The position numbers and the translations under genes are program-made. Shown here in pieces: positions 18,349 to 27,166 of a DNA stretch of 64,000 nt. Source of the stretch: Bradyrhizobium diazoefficiens (GTDB lineage: Bacteria > Pseudomonadota > Alphaproteobacteria > Rhizobiales > Xanthobacteraceae); the NCBI RefSeq assembly GCF_016616425.1, contig NZ_CP067101.1, positions 1,302,001 to 1,366,000 on the forward strand. The letters run 5' to 3'. Within the stretch, counting starts at the first letter, position 1; every line of letters starts with the position of its first letter. Under the pieces are notes generated by a model that was given only the letters and a program-made list of their open reading frames with translations, did no database searches and was not told the DNA's origin.

Positions 18349-19323
18349 GTGACATCCGATCGACTGCAACGCTTCGGCGATCGTCTCGCTCTGCCTCTGA
18401 TCGCAGCTCCGATGTTCCTGGTATCGGGCGTCGAACTCATGGTTGCGGCCTGCCGCAACGGGATCGTCGGCAGCTTTCCCACCGTGAACTGCCGCAGTAC
18501 GGACCAGTTCGATGAATGGCTCACCGCGATCGAGACGCAGCTGCGCCGGCACGAAGATCAAATCAGCCGCAAGGCAGCGCCGCTCTGTCCGAACCTGATC
18601 GTGCACCGCTCCAATGCGCGGCTCGAGCAGGATCTCGCCGTCCTGTTGCGCCATAAGCCGGAGATCGTCATCACGTCGGTCGGCTCGCCCGCGCTCGTGT
18701 TGAAGCCGCTGCACGATGTCGGGGCGCTGGTGCTGGCGGACGTCGCTTCCATCCGCCATGCCGAACGCGCGGCGGAAGCAGGTGCCGACGGGCTGGTGCT
18801 GCTGACCGCCGGCGCCGGCGGCCAGACCGGCTGGCTCAACCCGTTCGCCTTCGTCCGCGCGGTGCGCGCGTTCTACGACGGCATCATCGTGCTCGCGGGC
18901 GGCATCAGCGATGGTCATGCGCTGCATGCGGCCGAAGTGCTCGGCTGCGATCTCGCCTACATGGGCACGAAGTTCATCGCGACACGCGAGAGCATGGCGG
19001 ACGGCCGCCACAAGCAGATGCTGGTCGAGAGCTGCGCCGACGACATCCTGCTCACCACTGCGTTCACGGGTTTGCAGACCAGCATGCTGAGGCCGTCGAT
19101 CTTGGCCGCGGGGCTTGATCCCGACGATCTGCCGACGCGTGGCGCGATCGACATCGGCAAGGACATCGACATTGCCGCGCGCGAGAGCAGGCCAAAGCGT
19201 TGGCGCGACATCTGGAGCGGAGGGCACTCGACCTCGGGGGTAACGGACGTGCTCCCCGTCGACGAACTCGTTGCGCGAACGGTGATCGAATATCGTGAGG
19301 CGAGAGCGCGCCTCTTCCCGTAG
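18349..19323 (+). CDS. Nitronate-monooxygenase-like flavoprotein, second paralog
   Basis: A 324-residue paralog of the flavoprotein at 14580, alignable over its whole length (LIAAPMFLVSGVELMVAACR; GIVGSFPTVNCR; PSILAAGLDPDDLPT). In the active-site motif it reads TAGAGGQTGW where the first paralog has GGHAG, so the usual catalytic histidine is glutamine. The FMN phosphate site GGISDGHAL and LAYMGTKFIAT is intact. GTG 18349 is preferred over TTG 18346 because AGGGAGA lies six bases before it. Divergence from the acyl-CoA ligase gene suggests shared control. Confidence 0.8.
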   Translation: MTSDRLQRFGDRLALPLIAAPMFLVSGVELMVAACRNGIVGSFPTVNCRSTDQFDEWLTAIETQLRRHEDQISRKAAPLCPNLIVHRSNARLEQDLAVLLRHKPEIVITSVGSPALVLKPLHDVGALVLADVASIRHAERAAEAGADGLVLLTAGAGGQTGWLNPFAFVRAVRAFYDGIIVLAGGISDGHALHAAEVLGCDLAYMGTKFIATRESMADGRHKQMLVESCADDILLTTAFTGLQTSMLRPSILAAGLDPDDLPTRGAIDIGKDIDIAARESRPKRWRDIWSGGHSTSGVTDVLPVDELVARTVIEYREARARLFP

Positions 19324-19463
19324 AATTGCGGAAAGGCAGGGTCCGCTTCGTCCCGATCACAGTTAATCGAGCGCTCGCTCGAAACGTCTCACTTAACGGC
19401 AGATTAACCAACGCACGCCAAGAATCCCTCACGGCCGCCAATCAGGACCGAGAGGGACAGGCG

Positions 19464-19712
19464 ATGGACTTCGATTATCTCGACACCAAGACGGCGGCTT
19501 CGCTCGACGAAATCCGCGTTCGGGTCGCTCATGCCCTGGCCCGCCATCCGCTGTGCCGCAACGTGCGTTTCGACGTTGTCAGCGTTCCCCGCACCCGCCG
19601 GGGCGGCAACTGGACGGTAACGCTGCAATCGGTCGAACCGCGCGCGGTCTGGGAAGCCTCGGAGATCGTCGCCGACATCCAGGACGCCTACGTCCTGTCG
19701 GCAGCTGCCTGA
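19464..19712 (+). CDS. Small conserved hypothetical protein
   Basis: An 82-residue soluble protein starting MDFDYLDTKTAASLDEIRVR, with no signal peptide or membrane segment. GAGGGACAGG precedes the ATG at 19464, deciding this start over longer in-frame options back to 19326. The second half (FDVVSVPRTRRGGNWTVTLQ) looks like a beta hairpin followed by a helix. I recognise no named domain; short proteins of this kind occur in Bradyrhizobiaceae. Confidence 0.65.
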   Translation: MDFDYLDTKTAASLDEIRVRVAHALARHPLCRNVRFDVVSVPRTRRGGNWTVTLQSVEPRAVWEASEIVADIQDAYVLSAAA

Positions 19713-19846
19713 CTTCCTTGAGGTTTCCAGGCGACGTCGCCCCAGTCCCCGCGCGATTGCCGCCGCAATGGCACCGTTAGGCCTTAATTATCGCCCAGTT
19801 TCCGGGCAGTCATCACGTGGACTTGAAGTCGGGCGCGGAGAGACGT

Positions 19847-20563
19847 TTGTCCAAGACCATCACCATCCTCGTGCTGACCTGCTTCCTCGTTCTGGGCGCC
19901 GCCACCACCGCCATTCTCGGCCGTGACAGCGTGCCCAGCGTCAGCGAAGAGATGCTCGCGCAGACGCCTCCACCCAAGCCGCTCGCAACCAACCGCGCCG
20001 CCAAGGCGGACCGTCTCGTCCCGACTCTTGCCTTGGCTTCGGCCACGATCGAGCCGGTCCAGGTGCCGGCCGACGGGTTTTCGCAAGCACCCGTGCAGGA
20101 CGAGCCGCTGCGCCAGGCTTTTGCCGCTGCGACGCCGGCGGATTTCCCGATGCCCAAGCCGTCGTCGAGCGTGTCCGAAGCGCCCGCCGCGGCACAGATG
20201 CCTGCCGTCGAAGTTCCGGCCAAGCCGAAGGTTGTGGCCAAGCCGCAGCCGCAGAAGCCCTATTCACTGCTGTCCGACGTGCAGATCGCGGGCATCAGGA
20301 ATCGTCTGAAATTGTCGTCGTCGCAGGAATATTACTGGCCCTCGGTCGAGACGGCGCTGCGCAATGTCGTCCGCAAGATCTCCGCCAACAAGCTCTCCAA
20401 TCCGCATGCGCCGGGCGTGCCGATCGATCCGAACTGCGACGAAGTCCAGCAGTTGAAGTCGGCCGCGATGCCGCTGCTGTTCCAGTTGCGTGAAGATCAG
20501 AAGGAAGAAGTGCGCAAACTTGCCCGCACCATTGGGCTCGAAAAAGTCGCACAGCAGATCTGA
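19847..20563 (+). CDS. Membrane-anchored hypothetical protein with Pro/Ala-rich linker
   Basis: A 238-residue protein with an N-terminal transmembrane anchor (TITILVLTCFLVLGAATTAI), a long Pro/Ala/Lys-rich periplasmic linker to about residue 140, and a helical C-terminal domain. That domain includes YSLLSDVQIAGIRNRLKLS and ends REDQKEEVRKLARTIGLEKV. I chose TTG 19847 because CGGAGAGACG lies directly upstream; the in-frame GTG at 19817 has no ribosome site. The C-terminal domain is reminiscent of periplasmic Spy/CpxP-like helical proteins but lacks a clear LTXXQ motif. Function unknown. Confidence 0.65.
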   Translation: MSKTITILVLTCFLVLGAATTAILGRDSVPSVSEEMLAQTPPPKPLATNRAAKADRLVPTLALASATIEPVQVPADGFSQAPVQDEPLRQAFAAATPADFPMPKPSSSVSEAPAAAQMPAVEVPAKPKVVAKPQPQKPYSLLSDVQIAGIRNRLKLSSSQEYYWPSVETALRNVVRKISANKLSNPHAPGVPIDPNCDEVQQLKSAAMPLLFQLREDQKEEVRKLARTIGLEKVAQQI

Positions 20564-20649
20564 CGGCGTTCCCTTCCCAGGAACCGCGCAATATCAGGAA
20601 CATCCGGCAATCCCACCGCGTTGCTCGCTCCAAAAGAGGGAGTGGATCA

Positions 20650-21348
20650 ATGCGCGCCTCGACAGCCTATTTCCTCGGTGCCGGAACCATTGTCGCGGCC
20701 ATCGCCATTGGTCTCGGCGGCGGCATCGTTGCGGGCAACATCATGAATCCGACCGCGCCGAAACAGCGCCCCGACACCAGCAAGATGGCGCAGCGCGCCG
20801 AATCTGCCGGTGCGCCGACGGAGACAAACGCGCCGTCGGAACGCATCAATTACCTCACCGGCTCTCGAACCTTCGGCGCGATAATCCCGGCGCCGGCCCG
20901 GGCTGATGCAAAGCCGGAAGCGGTAAAGCCTGCCACGCAGCCCGCTCAGGCCAATGCCGAACCGCCGGCACCACCGCCTTCACAAGCGGCCGCGGTTGAG
21001 CCGCCGAAGGAACAGTCCAAGCCGGCAATCGCATCGTCCTCGAAGGCCGTCAAATCTGCCGAACAGCAAGCATCGGCCGACCCGACCTCTTCACCCGAGA
21101 ACGCCTATGCCAAGGCCAGGGAATCGGACGTGAAGCGCGCGGCGTCCGAACGGCACCGGGTGGAGCGTCGCCAGCGCCGGTCCGAACGCCGGCACTACGA
21201 TTCCCGCGAGCCGCGCGGCCTGGGCGACCGCACTGATTGGGACGATGTCGCGCGCAATATCCGCGAAGATTCCGATGCGCGCGATTACGCCGACCGGCCG
21301 CGCGGCGGCTTCCCGCAGATCAGGCTGTTCGGGCCCGACGACGACTAG
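20650..21348 (+). CDS. Membrane-anchored basic hypothetical protein
   Basis: A 232-residue protein with an N-terminal anchor (TAYFLGAGTIVAAIAIGLGG), a disordered Ala/Pro/Gln-rich middle, and a very basic C-terminal part (HRVERRQRRSERRHYDSREP) ending in FPQIRLFGPDDD. GAGGGAGTGG precedes the ATG. It follows the previous membrane-anchored gene by 86 bp on the same strand; both have the same plan (anchor, linker, small C-terminal block), so they may act in the same envelope process. No named domain is recognised. Confidence 0.65.
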   Translation: MRASTAYFLGAGTIVAAIAIGLGGGIVAGNIMNPTAPKQRPDTSKMAQRAESAGAPTETNAPSERINYLTGSRTFGAIIPAPARADAKPEAVKPATQPAQANAEPPAPPPSQAAAVEPPKEQSKPAIASSSKAVKSAEQQASADPTSSPENAYAKARESDVKRAASERHRVERRQRRSERRHYDSREPRGLGDRTDWDDVARNIREDSDARDYADRPRGGFPQIRLFGPDDD

Positions 21349-21408
21349 CGCTTAGCCCGCGATTCGCGGCTGCAATGGAAGATGGTGCGCTGTCATTGTC
21401 CACCGCCA

Positions 21409-21652
21409 TCATGTCATTCCCGCGCGCCGCAATCCGCCCAGATAAAGCGTGCGATCCTCGTCCCGCAGCATCGGCAGGTCGCGCGTCGCGGCGTGCGGCG
21501 GCATCGCCGTCCTGCTATCGTCCGGCGTAGCACAGCGTCACGCCATAAAAGGCGTGCGCCATTGCGAAGTCTGGATTGAGCGTCAGCACTGAAAGATCTG
21601 CCAGGTTCACCACGATCGCGTGATGGCGGCCATGCTGCTTACGGATGGGAAT
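21409..21652 (-). pseudogene. Possible remnant of a TPR/adenylate-cyclase-type protein gene
   Basis: In the 450-bp gap before the lyase gene the minus strand reads, in one frame, LNPDFAMAHAFYGVTLCYAGR and a stop, which resembles one TPR unit from the C-terminal half of class III cyclase-TPR proteins. In another frame downstream it reads DLPMLRDEDRTLYLGGLRRA, which resembles their C-terminal end. Frameshift and deletion would be needed to join them. The match is from memory of the family and rather short. The rest of the gap (21653-21801) holds fragments of palindromic repeats and nothing else recognisable. Confidence 0.35.
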
Positions 21653-21801
21653 CCATTTCAGCACACGCAATGCCGCCCGATGGGAGTCCGGGCTCGCGCT
21701 CCGCGCGCCCGGGAATGACGAGAGTGTCGGGCTTTGTCCTTTGCCGAATTGCGCCGACTGCGTAAGCTATCGTCCAGACAACACCAACCACGAAGAGCTC
21801 C

Positions 21802-23163
21802 ATGCCCGCTTTTGCCGCCTCCACCACCGTGCTCGACTCCATGCTGTTCCGCGACGCCTTCGGCACGCCCGAGATGCGGGAGGTGTTCTCCGACCTCGCG
21901 CTGGTGGCGCGCTATGCCGAGGTCGAGGTGGCGCTGGCGAAGGCGGAGGCGACGTGCGGCGTGATTCCGCAGGAGGCGGCCGAGACGATTGCGGCGCGGA
22001 CCGACGTCGCTGCGCTCGATTTCGATCTGTTGCGGCAGGAGACCGACATCGTCGGCTATCCGATCCTTCCTTTGGTGCACCAGATGGTGAAGCAATGCGG
22101 CGAGGCCGGCCGCTACGTGCATTGGGGCGCGACCACACAGGACATCATGGACACCGCCGTGGTGCTGCAACTCCGCGCTGCGCTGCAGATCGTCGAACGC
22201 GACATTGACGAGCTCCGCAGCATCCTGGCGAACCTCTCGAAACGCCATCGCGACACGCCGATGGCGGGCCGCACCCACCTCCAGCAGGCGCTGCCGGTGA
22301 CCTTCGGCTACAAGACCGCGATCTGGCTCGCAATGTTCGATCGTCACGCCGAGCGGCTGGCGCAGCTGAAGCCGCGCGTGCTGGTCGGCCAGTTCGCCGG
22401 CGCTGCCGGCACGCTGGCTTCGCTCGGCGACAAGGGTTTCGAGGTGCAGGAGGCGCTCTGCACCGAGCTGAAGCTCGGCGTTCCCGTCTCGACCTGGCAC
22501 GTCGCGCGCGACGGATTTGCCGAGGCCGTGAATTTTCTTGCGCTCGTCACCGGCTCGCTCGGCAAGATCGCGCTCGACATCATGATCATGGCCTCGACCG
22601 AGTTCGCCGAGGTCTACGAGCCTTTCGTCAAGGGGCGCGGCGCCTCCTCGACCATGCCGCAGAAACGCAACCCGATCTCGTCGGAACTGATGCTGGCGGC
22701 CTCCAAGGCGGTACGCCAGCACGCCGGCCTGATGCTCGACGCCATGGTGCAGGATTTCGAGCGCGCCACGGGTCCCTGGCACGCCGAATGGATGGCGATC
22801 CCCGAAAGCTTCGTGCTGACCGCCGGCGCGCTGCACCAGGCGAAATTCGCACTCGCAGGTCTCATCGTCGACGAAAAGAAGATGAACGACAATCTCGCCG
22901 TCAGCCGTGGCCTGATCGTGGCCGAAGCGGTCATGATGGGGCTCGCGCCGCAGCTCGGCCGGCAGGAGGCCCATGACGTGGTCTATGATGCCTGCCGTCA
23001 GGCCAATGAGAAGTGCATGAGCCTGGCCGATGCGCTCTCTGCGGACTCGCGGATCGCGAGCCGCATCGATCGCGCCACGATCGAGGCGCTCACTTCACCA
23101 AGAAATTACCTCGGGCTCGCGCCCGCCATGGTCGACCGGGTGCTGAAATCAGCAACGCGATGA
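21802..23163 (+). CDS. Fumarase/aspartase-superfamily lyase (PurB/CMLE-like)
   Basis: A 453-residue homotetramer-type lyase. The superfamily signature SSTMPQKRNP is near residue 281, with HWGATTQDIMDTAV (region of the catalytic base) and GRTHLQQALPVTFGYK upstream. The C-terminal ADC-like segment (LIVAEAVMMGLAPQLGRQEA) is the type shared by adenylosuccinate lyase and 3-carboxy-cis,cis-muconate cycloisomerase. A stand-alone location, with no purine or protocatechuate genes nearby, leaves the substrate open. It starts at ATG 21802. Confidence 0.85.
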   Translation: MPAFAASTTVLDSMLFRDAFGTPEMREVFSDLALVARYAEVEVALAKAEATCGVIPQEAAETIAARTDVAALDFDLLRQETDIVGYPILPLVHQMVKQCGEAGRYVHWGATTQDIMDTAVVLQLRAALQIVERDIDELRSILANLSKRHRDTPMAGRTHLQQALPVTFGYKTAIWLAMFDRHAERLAQLKPRVLVGQFAGAAGTLASLGDKGFEVQEALCTELKLGVPVSTWHVARDGFAEAVNFLALVTGSLGKIALDIMIMASTEFAEVYEPFVKGRGASSTMPQKRNPISSELMLAASKAVRQHAGLMLDAMVQDFERATGPWHAEWMAIPESFVLTAGALHQAKFALAGLIVDEKKMNDNLAVSRGLIVAEAVMMGLAPQLGRQEAHDVVYDACRQANEKCMSLADALSADSRIASRIDRATIEALTSPRNYLGLAPAMVDRVLKSATR

Positions 23164-23276
23164 AAACCAAAATGCGTGAAACTGCGTATCTTCTCCGTGT
23201 CGCAAGGTGCTCGCGCACTTGCGCCTAGCGATGCTAGACTTAGATTGAATGGTAGACTTCCGGCAGAGGGCCCCGC

Positions 23277-24533
23277 ATGACTGATCACCGCAATTCCACC
23301 GCTTCCATCGATCCCAACAAACTCGATCGGCTGGCCGAGGTGGCGGTGAAGGTGGGCCTGGGCTTGCGGCCGGGACAGGATCTTCTTCTGACAGCGCCAG
23401 CAATCGCGCTGCCGCTGGTGCGGCGGATCGCCGTGCATGCCTACAAGGCCGGCGCCGGTATCGTGACGCCGATCCTGTCGGACGAGGAGATGACGCTGGC
23501 GCGTTACCGCCACGGCCACGACGGCAGTTTCGATCGTGCCGCCGGCTGGCTCTACGAGGGCATGGCCAAGGCGTTCTCGGACAACACCGCGCGGCTCGCC
23601 ATCGTCGGCGACAATCCGATGCTGCTGTCGGGCGAGGATCCTTCAAAGGTGGCGCGCGCCAGCAAGGCGAATTCGATGGCCTATCAGCCCGCGCTGGAAA
23701 AAATCGTCAATTTCGACACCAACTGGAACATCATCGCCTTTCCGAGCCCGTCCTGGGCCAAGCAGGTCTTCCCCGATGATCCCGAGGACGTCGCGGTCGG
23801 CAAGCTCGCGGATGCAATCTTCGCAGCCTCGCGCGTCGACCGCGAGGACGCGATGGACAATTGGGCGAGCCACAATGCGGTGCTGCGCGAGCGTACCAAC
23901 TGGCTCAACGGCCAGCGCTTTCGCGCGCTGCAATATTCGGGGCCCGGCACCGACCTCACGATCGGGCTTGCGGACGGCCATGAATGGGAGGGCGGCGCTT
24001 CGCTCTCCAAGAACGGCATCAGTTGCAACGCCAACATCCCGACCGAGGAGGTCTTCACGACGCCGCATTGCCGCCGCGTCAACGGCCACGTCGTGAGCTC
24101 GAAGCCGCTGTCCTACCAGGGCACGCTGATCGACAACATCGCGGTGCGCTTCGAGGACGGCAAGATCGTGGACGCAAAAGCCTCGCGCGGCGCGGAGGTG
24201 CTGAACAAGGTGCTCGACACCGACGAAGGCGCCCGGCGCCTCGGCGAAGTGGCGCTGGTGCCGCATTCCTCGCCGATCTCGCAGAGCGGACTGCTGTTCT
24301 ACAACACGCTGTTCGATGAGAACGCAGCGTCTCACATCGCGCTGGGCCAGTGCTATTCGAAATGCTTCGTCAACGGCGCGCAGCTCACGCCGCAGCAGAT
24401 CGCGGCGCAAGGCGGCAACCAGAGCCTGATCCATATCGACTGGATGATCGGTTCGGGCGAGACCGATATCGACGGCATTTTGTCCGATGGCAGCAAGGTC
24501 CCGGTGTTCCGCAAGGGCGAGTGGGCGAAGTAG
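23277..24533 (+). CDS. M29 family aminopeptidase
   Basis: A 418-residue metallo-aminopeptidase (thermophilic aminopeptidase T/AmpS-like family). The metal-ligand blocks are visible in order: NIPTEEVFTTPH, LGEVALVP, ASHIALGQCY and QSLIHIDWMIGS with DGS near the end. The N-terminal domain begins DKLAEVAV-like (DRLAEVAVKVGLGLRPGQDL) as usual. It is cytoplasmic and probably trims peptides. It starts at ATG 23277, 113 bp after the lyase, on the same strand. Confidence 0.9.
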   Translation: MTDHRNSTASIDPNKLDRLAEVAVKVGLGLRPGQDLLLTAPAIALPLVRRIAVHAYKAGAGIVTPILSDEEMTLARYRHGHDGSFDRAAGWLYEGMAKAFSDNTARLAIVGDNPMLLSGEDPSKVARASKANSMAYQPALEKIVNFDTNWNIIAFPSPSWAKQVFPDDPEDVAVGKLADAIFAASRVDREDAMDNWASHNAVLRERTNWLNGQRFRALQYSGPGTDLTIGLADGHEWEGGASLSKNGISCNANIPTEEVFTTPHCRRVNGHVVSSKPLSYQGTLIDNIAVRFEDGKIVDAKASRGAEVLNKVLDTDEGARRLGEVALVPHSSPISQSGLLFYNTLFDENAASHIALGQCYSKCFVNGAQLTPQQIAAQGGNQSLIHIDWMIGSGETDIDGILSDGSKVPVFRKGEWAK

Positions 24534-24875
24534 GCGCGGTTCGTTTGCGCCGCGGCGTGGCGCAGCATCGCGTTGTTGTCGATGCTGAAGCGGTTGAACA
24601 GTGTCGTGAACGGACTGCCGTCGGTGGCCCCGCACGATGGCGTCGGAAGCAGCGACCGCCTCCCGCGCACTTTGTCGCACCCCCGAAAAGATCGGTTCAT
24701 GTGCGCGAATTTGCAGGGAAATTGCGACGTTAACCGCTTTGCGCCTGCAACTTCCGGCTGATTGTCGAGGCCTGCGTAAGGAAGAATTAAAAACCGGCCA
24801 CTAGCGTTGCGAACGTCATTGAAAGCAATCCGGGTCCGGCCCGGCCAAAGCCTTTTATATCGCCTGGGGAAACAG
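24534..24875. other. Intergenic region, no gene found
   Basis: About 340 bp between the aminopeptidase and the cupin gene. The minus strand is open (it encodes, for example, FNRFSIDNNAMLRHAAAQTN) but has no ribosome site or recognisable family. The 3' part (24690-24870) is locally AT-rich with GAATTAAAAA near 24785 and presumably holds the cupin promoter. Confidence 0.4.
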
Positions 24876-25331
24876 ATGTCGCGTTCATTGATTGAAATCG
24901 GTAGTTGCAATGTGGATCTCGAGCCGCGGCCGATCGAGCCGTCCTGGATCATCGAGGGCAATCCCGTGTCGCGCTCGCACATCCTGTCCACCAGCGCAGA
25001 CGGCACCGCCTCGACCATCATCTGGCACTGCACCGAAGGACGCTTCAACTGGTACTACGATATCGATGAGACGATCATGATCATGGAAGGATCGATCGTG
25101 CTCGAAAGCGACGGCATGCCGCCGAAGCGCTACGGCCCCGGCGACGTCATTTTCTTCCGCGACGGCGCCCATGCCAAATGGCACGTCGAAGGCTACGTCA
25201 AGAAGATCGCCTTCTGCCGCAAGACCAATCCCATCATGATCGGTTTCCTGATCCGCGTCGTCAACAAGCTCAAGAAGATGTTCGCCCTCACCGGCGAGCG
25301 GCGTCCGGCCTCGCTGATGGGCGCAGGCTAG
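24876..25331 (+). CDS. Cupin-fold protein (DUF861-like)
   Basis: A 151-residue protein of the cupin_3/DUF861 type. The core motifs are WYYDIDETIMIMEGSIVLES (motif 1) and PGDVIFFRDGAHAKWHVEG (motif 2), which can bind one metal ion. The ATG at 24876 follows GGGAAAC; an in-frame upstream start at 24807 has no ribosome site. Related proteins include ureidoglycine aminohydrolase and many of unknown role; the C-terminal 30 residues are basic (RVVNKLKKMFALTGERR). Function not assignable. Confidence 0.8.
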   Translation: MSRSLIEIGSCNVDLEPRPIEPSWIIEGNPVSRSHILSTSADGTASTIIWHCTEGRFNWYYDIDETIMIMEGSIVLESDGMPPKRYGPGDVIFFRDGAHAKWHVEGYVKKIAFCRKTNPIMIGFLIRVVNKLKKMFALTGERRPASLMGAG

Positions 25332-25375
25332 GACTCACAATAAGGTTTCAAGGACGCTTCCCAGCGACCACGACG

Positions 25376-25411
25376 AAGAGGGGACGGGATCAGCATCCCG
25401 GCCCCTCTTTT
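25376..25411. terminator. Bidirectional rho-independent terminator
   Basis: Stem AAGAGGGG/CCCCTCTT with an inner GGGAT/ATCCC stem, and T-runs on both strands. It separates the cupin gene from the convergent amidohydrolase gene. Confidence 0.85.
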
Positions 25412-25413
25412 CG

Positions 25414-26466
25414 TCATGACGGGAGTTCGAGCCGGTAGACATCGGTCGCGGTCTGCGAGAACAGCGCCGCCTTCTCCGCCTCGCTCAGAGGCGAGGCGAT
25501 ACGCTTGAAAGCGTTGAAGATGACCTGGTAGCTGCACTGGCCCTTGTCCGGCGGGAAATTGCTCTCGAACATCGCGCGCTTTGGACCAAACGCCTCGATA
25601 CAGGTCTCGACGTAGGGCCGCCAGGCCGCGGCAAGTTCCTCGGATGACGGCGGCCTCTCGCGCAAATGGAAGTCGTAGCCGAGCAGGCACATTGCGAGGC
25701 CGCCGAGCTTGACCACGACGTTCTCGCATGTCGCGATCTCCCGGATCGAGGCGCGCCACTGCGGAAACACCTCCTCCCGTCGTCCGGCGAAGCGGCCGAT
25801 TCCGGCCGGGCCGCCGCAATGGTCGAGCACGATCCTGGTGTCAGGGAAGGCGCGCGCGAGCTCGGTGAGTTCATCGATCTGCGGATGGAACAGCCAGGCG
25901 TCGAAGCTGAGCTTCAAGGGTGCGAGGCAGGCAAATCCTTTGCGGAAGCTCGGGTCCCGTAACAGCCCCTTTGGCCTGTTCGCATACATGCCGGCGACAA
26001 CGGGGTCTTCGTCCCAGGCAGAGGAATGCCGGATGCCGCGGAAGCGCCCGTTGCCGGCCGCGATCTCGGCTTCCAGCACGCCCTTTGCGGCGTCACCCAG
26101 CAGAAGATTGGCGTGGCTGACGATGCCGGCGCAGATCGCGGCCTTGCCGTAAGCACCGCTCGCGCTCATCGCGGCGACGCCGTTGGCGAACTCGACTTCG
26201 CCGACGGGCCGGAATGCCTCGGGCCCGTGCGCGCGGTACATCGAGCGGCAATCGACGTAGACGGTGGCGACGATGTTGTGGCCGGAGGCAATGTCGGCCG
26301 CCATCTCCTCGATCAGATAGCGGTGACCGCGATTCCAGAGATGGTGATGGGGATCGACGATCGGCCGCAAGGGATCGATGATCTCCTCCTGATGCAGCGC
26401 GAGCCAGTCCTCGCGCGGCTCGACGAACAGCCCGCTCGTGTTGGCAGGTAGACCGCTTGCGGCCAT
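25414..26466 (-). CDS. Amidohydrolase (TIM-barrel, amidohydrolase-2 family)
   Basis: A 350-residue metal-dependent hydrolase of the COG3618/amidohydrolase-2 type, which includes lactonases such as 2-pyrone-4,6-dicarboxylate hydrolase. Features are the N-terminal IVDPHHHLWN (residues 37-46), RGIRHSSAWDED, IVLDHCGGPAG and RAMFESNFPPDK near the C-terminus, which match the strand-end ligands of the barrel. The substrate is unknown. It converges on the cupin gene and starts at ATG 26466, with 113 bp to the next upstream stop. Confidence 0.85.
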   Translation of the reverse strand: MAASGLPANTSGLFVEPREDWLALHQEEIIDPLRPIVDPHHHLWNRGHRYLIEEMAADIASGHNIVATVYVDCRSMYRAHGPEAFRPVGEVEFANGVAAMSASGAYGKAAICAGIVSHANLLLGDAAKGVLEAEIAAGNGRFRGIRHSSAWDEDPVVAGMYANRPKGLLRDPSFRKGFACLAPLKLSFDAWLFHPQIDELTELARAFPDTRIVLDHCGGPAGIGRFAGRREEVFPQWRASIREIATCENVVVKLGGLAMCLLGYDFHLRERPPSSEELAAAWRPYVETCIEAFGPKRAMFESNFPPDKGQCSYQVIFNAFKRIASPLSEAEKAALFSQTATDVYRLELPS

Positions 26467-26579
26467 CGGCGTTCGCTCCCTTTATGTTCCTTGTGCCGAT
26501 AGCCTACCATCTCGTCTCGTCACGCAGCTGCGCGCGCCATGCAACCGTACCCGTTGCGGCGAGCACAGCGGCGCTGTCG

Positions 26580-27101
26580 TCAGCTCTTGCGTCGCTTCGC
26601 CCTCACATCGACGGCCAGCCGCCAATTGGTTGCATTTGCCGGTTTGGCCTCGCCGAGCCAATGGAAGGAGTCGCCGGCGATCTCCGTAAAGCTCCAGCGC
26701 GTCAGTTCGCCGGCTTCGTTCGTGCCTTCCTGCACGATGTCCTGGCCGCACGGGCGGCCGATCTGCTGGCGGAATACGCTGCGGCCGGGATCGAACCAGG
26801 AAATCCGCCACGCATCAATGGTCGGATCGTAAACACGCAGCGTCGTGCCGTACCAGTTGCCGGCGATCGGAAAGACCGGGCCGCCTGCGGGGCGGGGGAT
26901 GATCCAGACGTCCTGGACCGCACGGCCCTCCAGCACCCAGCCGAAATGGATCTCGCCAAATGCGGTGTGTTTCGTTGCATGGGGCCCATGGGCGGTGACC
27001 TCGGCATCCCAATCCCCAACGAAGCGGCCATAGAGCTGAAGCGCTGCTGCATGCTCGGGGTTTGGTCCGTCCGCGTGCAAAAATCTCGCAAAGTCGGTCA
27101 T
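26580..27101 (-). CDS. Conserved hypothetical protein, beta-rich
   Basis: A 173-residue soluble protein. It starts MTDFARFLHADGPNPEHAAA; AGGAGATCGAC directly precedes ATG 27101, so the longer frame to 27170 is rejected. It has alternating strands (GDWDAEVTAH, HFGWVLEGRAVQDVWII, GTTLRVYDPTIDAWRISWFD, RWSFTEIAGDSFHWLGEA), reminiscent of the lipocalin-like DUF1579 fold, but this is only a pattern impression. It lies between the amidohydrolase and the MBL hydrolase genes, all on the minus strand. Confidence 0.75.
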   Translation of the reverse strand: MTDFARFLHADGPNPEHAAALQLYGRFVGDWDAEVTAHGPHATKHTAFGEIHFGWVLEGRAVQDVWIIPRPAGGPVFPIAGNWYGTTLRVYDPTIDAWRISWFDPGRSVFRQQIGRPCGQDIVQEGTNEAGELTRWSFTEIAGDSFHWLGEAKPANATNWRLAVDVRAKRRKS

Positions 27102-27166
27102 GTCGATCTCCTGTTGGGAGGAGATCAGCACGAGCGTGTCCAGTGAGACTTGGAGAAAATTGCGCG

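Noticed and set aside
24353..25048. 231-residue minus-strand frame over the aminopeptidase end and cupin start
   Set aside because: No ribosome site, no family; overlaps two real genes.
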